From Micromonosporaceae bacterium KJ-029 (GTDB taxonomy: Bacteria > Actinomycetota > Actinomycetes > Mycobacteriales > Micromonosporaceae), in assembly GCA_005402585.1 (NCBI GenBank), contig BIFP01000021.1:310001-374000 (forward strand): a stretch of DNA of 64,000 nt. The letters run 5' to 3'. How positions within the stretch are numbered: position 1 is the stretch's first letter; the number at the start of each line of letters is the position of its first letter. The notes beneath the pieces were generated by a model. It had not been told where the DNA came from, did not search any database, and saw only the letters and a program-made list of their open reading frames with translations. Made by a program: the position numbers and the translations under genes. Of the stretch, positions 25,633 to 35,298 are shown piece by piece.

Positions 25633-26212
25633 GGCCGGGCTCAACCAGCAGGTCGTGGTACGCGAGGCGGCCCGGCTGGTCGACGAGGTCGGGTACGACC
25701 AGCTCACCCTCGCCGCGCTGGCGAACCGGCTCGGCGTCGCGCTACCTAGCCTCTACAAGCACGTCAAGGGCGCCGACGCGCTCGCGCAGAAGCTGTCCGC
25801 GCTGGCCACCGCCGAGATCGCCGACGAGATGACCACAGCCGCCGCCGGCCGCAGCGGCGAGGACGCGCTGCGGGCCGTCGCCGACGCCTACCGGTCGTAC
25901 GCCCGCCGGCACCCCGGCCGTTACCCGGCCACCCAGCGCGTGCCGGACCCGGCCGACCCGGCACACCAGGCCGCCGGTGAGCGCGCGGTCGGCGTCGTCC
26001 ACGCCATCCTGCGGGGGTACGGGGTCGGCGGTGACGCCGTGGTGGACGGGGTCCGAATGTTCCGCGCCGCCGTGCACGGTTTCGTCTCGCTGGAAGCGGC
26101 GGGTGGCTTCGGCCTGCCCCGCGAGGTCGACCACTCCTTCGACCGGATGATCGCCGCACTCGACATCGCGTTCCGCTCCTGGCCCTCGCCGAAAAGGACC
26201 GGAGTGGGCTGA
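25625..26212 (+). CDS. TetR family repressor
   Basis: A 195-aa regulator. The N-terminal HTH is LTLAALANRLGVALPSLYKHVKGADAL, residues 27-53. The C-terminal ligand domain includes YRSYARRHPGRYPATQR and VRMFRAAVHGFVSLEAAGGF, typical of the WHG/TetR_C_33 group. The GTG start at 25625 lies within the last codons of the hydrolase gene, so the two are coupled. It probably controls the palindrome at 24811-24825 in response to an unknown small molecule, perhaps the hydrolase substrate. Confidence 0.9.
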   Translation: MPRAGLNQQVVVREAARLVDEVGYDQLTLAALANRLGVALPSLYKHVKGADALAQKLSALATAEIADEMTTAAAGRSGEDALRAVADAYRSYARRHPGRYPATQRVPDPADPAHQAAGERAVGVVHAILRGYGVGGDAVVDGVRMFRAAVHGFVSLEAAGGFGLPREVDHSFDRMIAALDIAFRSWPSPKRTGVG

Positions 26213-26286
26213 CGGCCGGCTGTCGCCGAACCGGTCCGGCAGAGGTGCCCCTTTCTCTGGTACCGGCGGGGCCGTACCCTGCGTCG

Positions 26287-27750
26287 GTGAACCACGGGGG
26301 GCCTGCGGCCGACGACCGTCCAATGCCGACCGGTCCGACGTCGACCGATTCAGCACCGACCGGCGCGACGCCGACATATCGGGCGCCGATCGAAGTAACA
26401 ATGACCGAAGCGCCGGCGACGACGGTGGCGCCCGGAGCCGATCCCGTGCCCGGTCGGCGACCGCGCCGCCGCTGGCCGCTGTGGGCGGCGCTCGTCGCGG
26501 TCGTGCTGGTGCTGACCTGTGGCCTGTCCGCCGCGCTGCTGCCCGGCGCGCTTCGGAACGCCGGTCTCGGCACCTCCGCCACGCCCGCCGCGTCCGCCTC
26601 GCCCACCGAGAACGCGACCACCGTCGCCGCCCGGGAGGCCGCCGAGCGGATCACCGCGCAGCTGGACCGGCAGGCCGCCGCACTGCTCAGCGGGGACCGG
26701 GCCGGCTTCCTGGCGATCGCGGAACGCTCCGCCCACAGTGACCTGCGCCGCCGGTTCGCCGGACTTCGCGCGCTGCGGGTGACCCACTGGGAGGGACGCC
26801 CGAACGGCCTGCCCACTCCAGCCGGCCGCGCTGGTGAGTGGCGGTTGTCGGTGGAGTTCCAGTACTGCTTCGTGGTGCCGGACTGCCGGCCCAGCCCGTT
26901 GCTCGTCGATACCCGGTGGCGGGACGGGGCGAAGCCCCGCCTGCTCGCGCTGGAGAAGTCGACGTCCACGCCGCAGGTGGGCGGCCGGGTCCGAGGACAG
27001 GCCGGCACCCTGCCCTGGGAGGTCAGTGAGCTGGTCGTGGTGGTGGGGAAGCGCACCATCGTGGCTTCCACGCCGGCGTTCCGCTCCCGGCTGCCAAGCC
27101 TGTTGAGGCGGGCCGAGGCGGCGGCGAAGGTGGCCGACCAGTACGTGGTCGGCGGCGCCGCGCCCGACCGGTACCGGATCTACTACGCCGGTACGAAGGA
27201 GTGGGAGCGGTGGTACGGCGGCGACCAGGCGGAGTGGAGCGGAGGGTACGCGGTCAACGTCGGCGGTGGCCACCGCGAGATCGTGCTCGGGCCCGACAGC
27301 CTCGATTACGGCACCGGCCTGGACGAGTTGCTCCGGCACGAACTGGTCCATGCCGCCTCGTTGCCCGAGAACGACTACTGGGACAACTCGGCGTGGTGGC
27401 TGTTCGAGGGGCTGGCCGACCACGCGGCTGCCGACGGTGCGCCGGTCGGCCGGTACCCAGGGCTGGCTCTCACCCGGAAGCTGGTCAAGGGTGACTGGGA
27501 CGGCAAGCTCGACAATCTGATACCCGCCGACGACGCCCCGGACGAGCAGGTGACCGGTGCCTACGGGATCGCGTACCTCGCCGTCCGCTACCTCATCGAC
27601 CGGTTCGGTGAGGAGCAGGTGCTCGCCTTCGTGAAGGCGGTGGTGCACGACCTCCGCGTCCCGGCCCAGGTCGCCGAAGAAATCTTCGACGAGTCCTGGT
27701 CCACCCTCCACGACGATTGCGTCGCGTACATCCGGGGGACCGTGACGTGA
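26287..27750 (+). CDS. Membrane-anchored gluzincin-like metallopeptidase
   Basis: A 487-aa protein from the GTG at 26287. A Pro/Thr-rich cytoplasmic N-terminus is followed by one helix (WPLWAALVAVVLVLTCGLSA) near residues 60-80. The outer part has an NTF2-like segment (AAALLSGDRAGFLAIAERSA) and then a peptidase-like domain with the zinc motif RHELVHAAS near residue 355. A downstream Glu in WWLFEGLADHAA fits the third ligand of gluzincins (peptidase MA-like). TACCCT (26275-26280) ends 6 bp before the GTG, so the message is probably leaderless. Substrate unknown; it precedes an ABC exporter. Confidence 0.78.
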   Translation: MNHGGPAADDRPMPTGPTSTDSAPTGATPTYRAPIEVTMTEAPATTVAPGADPVPGRRPRRRWPLWAALVAVVLVLTCGLSAALLPGALRNAGLGTSATPAASASPTENATTVAAREAAERITAQLDRQAAALLSGDRAGFLAIAERSAHSDLRRRFAGLRALRVTHWEGRPNGLPTPAGRAGEWRLSVEFQYCFVVPDCRPSPLLVDTRWRDGAKPRLLALEKSTSTPQVGGRVRGQAGTLPWEVSELVVVVGKRTIVASTPAFRSRLPSLLRRAEAAAKVADQYVVGGAAPDRYRIYYAGTKEWERWYGGDQAEWSGGYAVNVGGGHREIVLGPDSLDYGTGLDELLRHELVHAASLPENDYWDNSAWWLFEGLADHAAADGAPVGRYPGLALTRKLVKGDWDGKLDNLIPADDAPDEQVTGAYGIAYLAVRYLIDRFGEEQVLAFVKAVVHDLRVPAQVAEEIFDESWSTLHDDCVAYIRGTVT

Positions 27751-27800
27751 CGCCGACGGTGCGTCGCCGGCCGGTCGACGCCGGCTCGTAGCATGGGCGG

Positions 27801-29185
27801 GTGCGCCGCCCCGATCCGCCGCGGCTGCCCTCAGCCACGCGGCCCCGCCTGTTCACCGCCCTGCTCGCCCTCGCCGTCCTGACCCTCACCGGTGCCGCCT
27901 CCTGCGGCGCCGACGAGCCGTCGATCGCGCTCGCCTCGGCCGCGCGGGCGGCCGTGGCCGAGGAGATCGACGCCCCTGCCACGGTCGTCGCCCGGGCGGC
28001 GGCCACCCTCACCGCACCCGCCGACGGCACGCTGGCCCGCCTGCGGGTCGAGCCGGGGCAGCGGGTCAAGCGTGGCCAGGTACTCGCGGTGGTCGACTCA
28101 CCGTCGGCGCGGGAGCGGCTCCGCCAGGCCCGCGCGGCGCTCGACGCCGCCAAGCGGGCCGGCGGTGGCGGCGGTGGTGGCAACCTCGCCGGCACGCTGC
28201 GGGGCACTGACCGGGCCGCTGGAGAGGCCCACGCCGCCGCCCGCGCGGCGGCGGCGAAGATCAGCGATCCGGACCTGCGGAAAGCGCTGCTCGCGCAGGT
28301 CGAGTCCGCCCAGCGGCAGTACGATGCCGCCGCGCGCGCCGCCGACCGCGCGGTCCGCGAGGTGCAGCGCGGCGTACGCAACCTGAACTCCGCCGTCGGC
28401 GCGCTCGCCACCGCACAGCGGCTCCAGGCCCAGCAGGCGTACGACCTGGCCAAGGCGACGGTCGACGCGCTGACCCTGCGCGCCCCGATCGCCGGGGTCG
28501 TGCAACCGGGCGGCGTCAGCACCGGCGGCGGTTCGGCCGGCGCGCTCGCCGGGCTGCTCGACGCCGCCGGCGGGATGCCGGCCGGGTTCGGCCCGGACGC
28601 GCTCGGCGCCGCGCCGGCGGGACCGCCTCCGGGCGTGGACACCGCCGTGCCGGTCGGCGGCCGGGTCACCGCCGGCACCCCGGTGCTGACCGTGGTGGAC
28701 ACCGGCGAGCTGGGCCTGCTGGCCGAGGTCGACGAGACCGACGTGCTGCTGGTCCGAACCGGCCTCACCGGCACGGTCGAGCTGGACGCGGTAACCGGGG
28801 CGACGTACGAGGCCACCGTCCGCTCGATCGACGTGCTGCCGAGTACGTCGGCCCGGGGCGGGGTCAGTTACCGGGTCCGGCTCTCGCTCGGGGCCGGCCG
28901 GTTCGGTGAGGCGGAACCGGCACCGACTCCGCGACCCGGGATGAACGCGGTGCTGCGGCTTCGGGTCCGGGAGGCGGCGGACGCGGTGACCGTGCCCGCG
29001 TCGGCGATCTTCTCGATGGACGGGCGGGACGCGGTCTGGGTGGTCCGCGACGGTCGGGCCGGCCGGGCGGTGGTCACCGTCGGAGTGCAGGGCCAGGACC
29101 TGGTGCAGATCGTCGACGGTGTGCAGGCCGGCGACCGGGTGGTGGTTCGCGGCGCCGACCAGGTCCGCGACGGCCAGGAGATCGG

Positions 29186-29189
<4 letters not shown>
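27801..29189 (+). CDS. MacA-like efflux adaptor (HlyD/RND membrane fusion family)
   Basis: A 462-aa extracytoplasmic adaptor. A signal sequence with a weak lipobox ([12 protein letters not shown] near residue 35) is followed by the lipoyl half-motif [20 protein letters not shown] near residue 70. A long alpha-hairpin rich in Ala, Arg and Gln spans about residues 100-215. The second lipoyl half is [17 protein letters not shown] beta-barrel domain ([17 protein letters not shown]) and a C-terminal membrane-proximal domain ([20 protein letters not shown]) follow. A Gly-rich insert (residues 235-285) separates parts. TAGCAT (27789-27794) 6 bp before the GTG predicts a leaderless start. First gene of a three-gene exporter operon. 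Confidence 0.9.
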
Positions 29190-30030
<841 letters not shown>

Positions 30031-30034
<4 letters not shown>

Positions 30035-31215
30035 GACTGGCCGAGGCGTGGCGGGTGGCGTCGGACGCGTTGCGGGCCAACCGGATGCGCAGCCTGCTGA
30101 CCATGCTCGGGGTGGTCATCGGGGTGGCCTCCGTGGTGCTGCTGGTGGCCATCGGCACCGGCACCAAACAGAAGGTCGAGCAGCAGGTCGAGGGGCTGGG
30201 CTCCAATCTGCTGCTGGTCGTACCGGGGCGGCTCGACGTGGGCTCCGCGCCCGCGGTCTCCCCACTGACCCTGCAGGACGTGGACGCCGTCAGCCGGGTG
30301 GTCGGTGATCCCGACCGGGTGGCCGTGACGGTCGCCTCCGGCGCGACCGTGCGGGCCGGCACCCGGCAGGACTTCACGACCGTGCAGGGGGTGCTGGAGA
30401 ACACCCCGTCGGTCTTCGCCCGGGAGCTGGCCCGGGGGCGCTACCTGACCCGGTCCGACGTGGACACCGGCCGGCGGGTCGCGGTGCTCGGCGACTCGGT
30501 GGCCCGAGCGCTGTTCCCCGACCGGGAGGCGGTCGGCCAGCAGGTCAACGTGGCCGGCGTCCGGTTCCGGGTGATCGGCGTGTTCGTACCGCTCGGGCAG
30601 AGCCTGGGCGTCGACCGGGACGATGAGGTGCACATCCCGGTGACCGCGGCGCAGCGGCTGTACGGCACCCAGCGGGTGGACGGTATCGCGGTGAAGGCGC
30701 CCGACCGGGAGCGCATCGACGAACTGGGCGAGCGGATCGTGGCCGAACTGAACGGCCGGCATCCGGGTACCGAGTTCAGCGCGGTCACCCAGGAGCAGAT
30801 CCTCGGTGTGCTGGGTGACATCCTCGGCATCCTGACCGGCGTGCTGGCCGCCATCGCGGGCATCTCGCTGCTGGTCGGCGGGGTCGGCGTCTCCAACATC
30901 ATGCTCGTCTCGGTACGCGAGCGGACCCGGGAGATCGGGCTGCGCAAGGCGGTCGGTGCCCGCCCCCGCGACATCGGGGTGCAGTTCCTGCTGGAGGCGG
31001 TGTTGCTGACCTCGGTTGGTGGGTTGACCGGGATGGCGCTCGGCGTGGGCGGGGCGTTGCTGGTGGCCGCGCTGTCGCCCATCCCGGCCGCGGTGACGTG
31101 GTGGTCGCTGGCGTTGGCCTTCGGCGTCTCGGCGGTGGTCGGGATCGTCTTCGGGGTGGTGCCGGCGCAGCGGGCCGGCCGGCTGGACCCGGTGGTCGCA
31201 CTGCGCGCGGAGTAA
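30031..31215 (+). CDS. MacB/FtsX-type ABC exporter permease
   Basis: A 394-aa permease with four membrane helices: one near the N-terminus ([20 protein letters not shown]), a large extracytoplasmic MacB_PCD domain (residues 45-265), then three helices ([20 protein letters not shown] onward). The coupling motif [13 protein letters not shown] near residue 305 is typical. It drives mechanotransmission export of a peptide or small molecule with the adaptor and ATPase of the same operon. The GTG start overlaps the ATPase stop (GTGA). Confidence 0.94.
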
Positions 31216-31269
31216 CGAGGACGTTACCGCTGGCCGAAGATGATCGGTGTCCACGACCCCGGTGCGATG

Positions 31270-31288
31270 CACCTGACCAGGTGTTTTT
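31270..31288 (+). terminator. Hairpin with T run after the exporter operon
   Basis: CACCTG and CAGGTG (31270-31283) form a short stem followed by TTTTT (31284-31288), 55 bp past the permease stop. This is one of the few classic intrinsic-type signals in the window. The stem is short (5-6 bp). Confidence 0.55.
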
Positions 31289-31443
31289 CGTGAGCGGAGG
31301 GGATCAGTTTCATGATCAGTTGTAGGAAGGGATCGCGCCGGTCACAGCCGTCCCGCTACCGTACTGGTAACACGCGCGTCGCCGGCCGCGCGGGATGACC
31401 CGTGCGGCGGCACGCGCCGGGCATGGGATGGGTCGGGTGAGCC

Positions 31444-31653
31444 ATGGCCGGGTCACAGTCCGACGGTCGGCTGTCGGATGTCAAGTTCCTGACCGTCGCC
31501 GAGGTGGCGACGGTCATGCGGGTGTCCAAGATGACGGTCTATCGTCTCGTGCACAGCGGTGAGCTGACCGCGGTGCGGGTCGGCAGGTCGTTCCGGGTGC
31601 CCGAGCACGCGGTGCACGAGTATCTTCGCGGCGCCTTCCAGGAAACCGCCTGA
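31444..31653 (+). CDS. Small excisionase-type HTH regulator (BdtA-like)
   Basis: A 69-aa DNA-binding protein of the MerR/excisionase type. The HTH and wing are LTVAEVATVMRVSKMTVYRL then HSGELTAVRVGRSFRVPEHAV. Almost the entire protein is this domain. It corresponds by sequence style and by position (just before the 33-aa ribosomal protein and an epimerase gene) to Rv0500A and to Streptomyces BdtA, a target of BldD. The ATG at 31444 is preceded by a weak GGGTGA site. Targets are unknown. Confidence 0.88.
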   Translation: MAGSQSDGRLSDVKFLTVAEVATVMRVSKMTVYRLVHSGELTAVRVGRSFRVPEHAVHEYLRGAFQETA

Positions 31654-31872
31654 CCCGTGCGGGCCCGGCCGTGACCGGCCGATGAATGGGCATCGACCGG
31701 GGGCGCGTTGGTCCTGCTGACGCATCCCCGCTACGCTGGACTCCGATCGTGACCGCTGGTGCGCTCCGCCGCCCATCCCGCCGGTCCGGTTCTTGTCCGT
31801 AAGCGGTCGCCGACGCCACTCGTTCGTGGTGTCTTCCCGGTCGCGCCGCACGTTTCATCGAAAGGCTGTCGT

Positions 31873-31974
31873 ATGGGCTCGGTGGTCAAGAAGCGCCGCA
31901 AGCGCATGGCTAAGAAGAAGCACCGCAAGCTGCTGCGCAAGACCCGCGTCCAGCGTCGCCGTCTCGGCAAGTGA
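31873..31974 (+). CDS. Ribosomal protein bS22 (AURKAIP1/COX24-type, 33 aa)
   Basis: A 33-aa, extremely basic peptide starting [19 protein letters not shown] and ending in VQRRRLGK. It matches the actinobacterial bS22/Rv0500B family seen on the small ribosomal subunit. The ATG at 31873 has GAAAGG 7 nt upstream. Frames that start further upstream are not supported. It lies between the small HTH gene and the epimerase gene, an order conserved in actinobacteria. Confidence 0.9.
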   Translation: MGSVVKKRRKRMAKKKHRKLLRKTRVQRRRLGK

Positions 31975-32090
31975 TCGATGCCGGGCCGCGGCCCGGCATC
32001 GTCGCTCGTCAACTGTCGACCCTCGGAGGCTCAGGTGATCAGGCCGTGGCTGCCCCGGCTCGATCACAGCTGCCGGGGTAGGTGCGAGAC

Positions 32091-33164
32091 ATGACCCCCG
32101 GTGGCTCCCCGAGCCCGCCGGGGGTTGTCGTCGTGACCGGGGTCAGCCGTTACCTCGCCGCGCACGTCGCCGCCCGGCTCGCCGCCGACCGGCGGATCGA
32201 CCGGGTCATCGGCGTCGACCTGCTGGAGCCGGGGCCCGAGGTAGCCGGCCTGCTCGACCAGGTCGAGCGGATCCGCGTCGACCCAGGGGCGGTCGGTGGC
32301 CTCCTCGCCGACCTCGACGTGGACACCGTGGTGCACCTGGCTCTGGCCAGCGCGCCGGATCCGCAGCACGGGGGCCGGGCGGCAATGAAGGAACAGAACG
32401 TCATCGGCACCATGCAGCTGCTGGCGGCCTGCCAGCGGGCGCCCCGGCTGCGCAAGATCGTGGTCCGCTCCTCGACCGCGGCGTACGGGGCCTCGTTCCG
32501 GGATCCGGCCGTCTTCACCGAGGAGACCGAGCCGCGTGAGGTGCCCCGCGGTGGTTTCGGCCGGGACATCCTCGACATCGAGGGGTACGTCCGCGGCTTC
32601 CGCCGTCGGCGCCCCGACGTCACCGCCACCGTGCTGCGCTTCGCGCCGTTCATCGGCTCGACGGCCGACACCACGCTGACCCGCTACCTCTCGCAGCCGG
32701 TGGTGCCCACCATCTTCGGCCGCGACGCCCGGTTGCAGTTCCTGCACTTCGACGACGCCCTGGAGGTGCTGCACCGCTCGGTCGCCGAGGACCATCCGGG
32801 CACCTACAACGTCGCCGGGCCGGGGGTGCTCGCGCTGTCCCAGGCGATCCGCCGGGCCGGCCGGGTTGCCGTGCCAGTGCTGGAACCGGGCCTGTCCGGC
32901 GCCATCGCGCTCGCCCGGGCCATGGGCTTCGGCCGCTACGGGCTCGACCAGGTCGACCTCTTCGTGCACGGTCGGGTGGTGGACACCTCCCGGCTGGAGC
33001 GCGAGTACGGCTTCACCCCCCGCTCGACCGCCGACGCCTTCGACGACTTCATCCGCGCGCACCACGGTCGTGCCGTGGTCACCCGGGAGCAGCTGGCCGC
33101 CGCCGAGCAGCTCGTGCTCGACCGGATCCGGCAGGTCCGCGCCGCCGCGCAGGAGCGGTCGTGA
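32091..33164 (+). CDS. NAD-dependent epimerase/dehydratase (extended SDR)
   Basis: A 357-aa extended SDR related to the GalE2/Rv0501 group. The nucleotide motif is altered to VVTGVSRYLAAHVAARL near residue 17, lacking the classic GxxGxxG, as is usual for this subfamily. IGVDLLEPG supplies the Asp at the end of beta-2. VHLALAS and VRSSTAAYG follow. The canonical YxxxK is not obvious, so catalysis is uncertain. The ATG at 32091 follows an AGGTG site; an in-frame GTG at 32082 is possible. Its stop overlaps the acyltransferase start by 4 nt. Confidence 0.85.
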   Translation: MTPGGSPSPPGVVVVTGVSRYLAAHVAARLAADRRIDRVIGVDLLEPGPEVAGLLDQVERIRVDPGAVGGLLADLDVDTVVHLALASAPDPQHGGRAAMKEQNVIGTMQLLAACQRAPRLRKIVVRSSTAAYGASFRDPAVFTEETEPREVPRGGFGRDILDIEGYVRGFRRRRPDVTATVLRFAPFIGSTADTTLTRYLSQPVVPTIFGRDARLQFLHFDDALEVLHRSVAEDHPGTYNVAGPGVLALSQAIRRAGRVAVPVLEPGLSGAIALARAMGFGRYGLDQVDLFVHGRVVDTSRLEREYGFTPRSTADAFDDFIRAHHGRAVVTREQLAAAEQLVLDRIRQVRAAAQERS

Positions 33165-34141
33165 CCGGCCCCGAGGAGCAGCCCGACGAGGCGCGCGTCA
33201 ACGACCGGTACGCCGATCCGCCACCGGTGACCCCCGACGTGGATCCCGCCCGGCACAACGGGCACCGCCCAGCCGACCCGGTCGTGGCGGACCAGCCCGG
33301 CGACCTCTGGGACCGGCGGGTCGCCGGCGGCCTGGCGTTCCTGCGCCGGCGGCTCTCCGGCGACTACGAAGTGGACGAGTTCGGCTTCGACCCGGAGCTG
33401 ACCGATGCGGTCTTCCACCCGATGCTGCGCCGGCTCTACCGGGACTGGTTCCGCACCGAGGTCAGCGGCTTGGAGCACCTGCCCGACGACGGGGCGGCGC
33501 TGGTGGTCGCCAACCACTCCGGCACCGTGGCGCTGGACGCCCTGATCCTCTCCACCGCGCTGCACCACGAGCACCCGGCCCGCCGCTACCTGCGGCTGCT
33601 CGGCGCGGATCTGGTCTTCCGGATGCCGCTGGTCTCCGAGATCGTCCGCAAGACCGGGGGCACGGTGGCCTGCAACCCGGACGTCGAGCGGCTGCTGCGC
33701 GGGGGCGAACTGGTGGGCGTCTTCCCGGAAGGCTTCAAGGGCGTCGGCAAGCTGTACGCGGAGCGCTACAAGCTGCAACGCTTCGGCCGGGGTGGGTTCG
33801 TCTCGGCGGCGCTGCGTACCGGCACCCCGATCATCCCGGTCGCGATCGTCGGCGGCGAGGAGATCTACCCGATGCTCGCCGACATCAAGCCGCTCGCCCG
33901 ACTGCTCAAGCTGCCGTACTTCCCCGTCACGCCGACCTTCCCCTGGCTCGGGCCGCTGGGCCTGGTGCCACTGCCGAGCAAGTGGTTGATCGAGTTCTGC
34001 CCGCCGATCCCGACCGCTCACCTGGTCGACGCCGCCGACGACCCGCTGGTCGTGTTCAACCTCGCCGACCAGGTCCGGGAGACCATCCAGCAGACTCTCC
34101 ACCAGCTGCTGGAACGGCGCCCGGACCCGTTCGGACCGTAG
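33161..34141 (+). CDS. Lysophospholipid acyltransferase family protein (PlsC-like)
   Basis: A 326-aa acyltransferase. An acidic, variable N-terminus (about 65 residues) precedes the catalytic domain. Block I reads VVANHSGTVALDALIL near residue 113, and block III is VGVFPEGFKGVGK near residue 187. TGTPIIPVAIVGGEE follows. It acylates a glycerolipid or related acceptor at the membrane. The GTG at 33161 overlaps the epimerase stop (GTGA). The same epimerase-acyltransferase pair occurs as Rv0501-Rv0502 in M. tuberculosis. Confidence 0.9.
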   Translation: MTGPEEQPDEARVNDRYADPPPVTPDVDPARHNGHRPADPVVADQPGDLWDRRVAGGLAFLRRRLSGDYEVDEFGFDPELTDAVFHPMLRRLYRDWFRTEVSGLEHLPDDGAALVVANHSGTVALDALILSTALHHEHPARRYLRLLGADLVFRMPLVSEIVRKTGGTVACNPDVERLLRGGELVGVFPEGFKGVGKLYAERYKLQRFGRGGFVSAALRTGTPIIPVAIVGGEEIYPMLADIKPLARLLKLPYFPVTPTFPWLGPLGLVPLPSKWLIEFCPPIPTAHLVDAADDPLVVFNLADQVRETIQQTLHQLLERRPDPFGP

Positions 34142-34145
34142 CCCC

Positions 34146-35015
34146 TCAGCTACCCCGGCGGCGGCGCTGCAACGCCACGCCCGCGCTGACCGCTCCGACC
34201 ACCAGTCCGGCCGCGGCGGTCGACGGGACCGCGATCTTGACGGCGCGGCGGCCGGTGCGGAAGTCGCGTACCTCCCAGCCTTGCTGGCGCGCCTGCCGCA
34301 ACAGCGTGGCGTCCGGGTTGACCGCCACGGCCCGGCCCACCGTGGACAGCATCGGCAGGTCGTTGGCGGAATCGCTGTACGCGGCGCACCGGCTGAGGTC
34401 CAGGCCCTCCACGGCCGCGAGCTGGACGATCGCCTCGGCCTTGGCCGGCCCGTGCATCAGGTCGCCGACCAGCCGGCCGGTGTACGCGCCGTCGACTATC
34501 TCGGCGACCGTACCGATCGCGCCGGTCAGCCCGAGCCGGGTGGCGATCACCCGGCCGATCTCCACCGGGGCGGCGCTGACCAGCCAGACCCGCTCACCGG
34601 CGTCGAGGTGGCCCTGAGCCAGCCGGCGGGTGCCGGCCCAGATCCGGGGCGCCATCAGCTCGTCGAAGATCTCCTCGGCGAGCCGTTCGATGTCCTCCAC
34701 CCGCCAGCCCTCGACGAACGCGAGGGCCGCGTCCCTGGCCTGCGACATGTCCCCGGCGTGCTCCCGGGCGAGCAGCCGGAAACGCAGCTGTTGCCAGGCG
34801 AACCGGGTCAGGTCGGCGGCGGTGAAGTAGTTGCGCGCGGCGAGACCACGGGCGAACCAGTAAATCGAGGCGCCCTGCATCATCGTGTTGTCCACGTCGA
34901 AGAAGGCCGCGGCGCTCGGATCCGGTGCCACCGGGGGAGCCGGGTCGGTCTGTGCCCAGCCAGCGGTGTGCCCGTGCATGTCGGTGCTGACGGTCACCCT
35001 GCGGCTGCGCGTCAC
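34146..35015 (-). CDS. HAD-IB family phosphatase (SerB-like)
   Basis: A 289-aa HAD-superfamily subclass IB hydrolase. Motif I FFDVDNTMMQGAS near residue 38, motif II WLVSAAPVE near residue 132, motif III Lys in HGPAKAEAI, and motif IV YSDSANDLPML near residue 200. A C-terminal hydrophobic stretch (STAAAGLVVGAVSAGVALQ) ends in RRRRGS and may anchor it in the membrane. The GTG at 35015 has GAGGGGG about 5 nt upstream and is preferred over the longer start at 35060. It corresponds to SerB1/Rv0505c and is convergent with the acyltransferase gene, 4 bp apart. Confidence 0.88.
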   Translation of the reverse strand: MTRSRRVTVSTDMHGHTAGWAQTDPAPPVAPDPSAAAFFDVDNTMMQGASIYWFARGLAARNYFTAADLTRFAWQQLRFRLLAREHAGDMSQARDAALAFVEGWRVEDIERLAEEIFDELMAPRIWAGTRRLAQGHLDAGERVWLVSAAPVEIGRVIATRLGLTGAIGTVAEIVDGAYTGRLVGDLMHGPAKAEAIVQLAAVEGLDLSRCAAYSDSANDLPMLSTVGRAVAVNPDATLLRQARQQGWEVRDFRTGRRAVKIAVPSTAAAGLVVGAVSAGVALQRRRRGS

Positions 35016-35074
35016 CCGTTCCCCCTCACGTCGCCACCTGCCGGGCTGCGGCTTCGACACACGTCCTTAGAGAG

Positions 35075-35225
35075 ACCGGCAATAGGACTGGCGGGGCTGC
35101 GGCGCGCCCTGGCACTTCGGCTGGCGGCGTTGTCGTCGTCGGCCATGCAATACCGGCTGGCCTCCTCCTCCGCCTAGCCACCCTCGGCCAGCACCCGCCC
35201 TCGCCTCCACCGCCCTATTGCCGGT
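35075..35225. repeat. 151-bp element bounded by 12-bp inverted repeats
   Basis: ACCGGCAATAGG (35075-35086) and its exact complement CCTATTGCCGGT (35214-35225) bracket 127 bp. The flanks also share AGAG/CTCT outside the arms. The interior has no supported gene and is not a recognisable RNA. It could be a small MITE-like element, or a structured RNA or terminator between two leftward genes. Confidence 0.55.
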
Positions 35226-35298
35226 TGCTCTAAGCGAGGGTAGCCGGCACTTCGGCACCCGACCCGTCGGTGCGGCTGTGGCGTACGGTGCGCACCGC

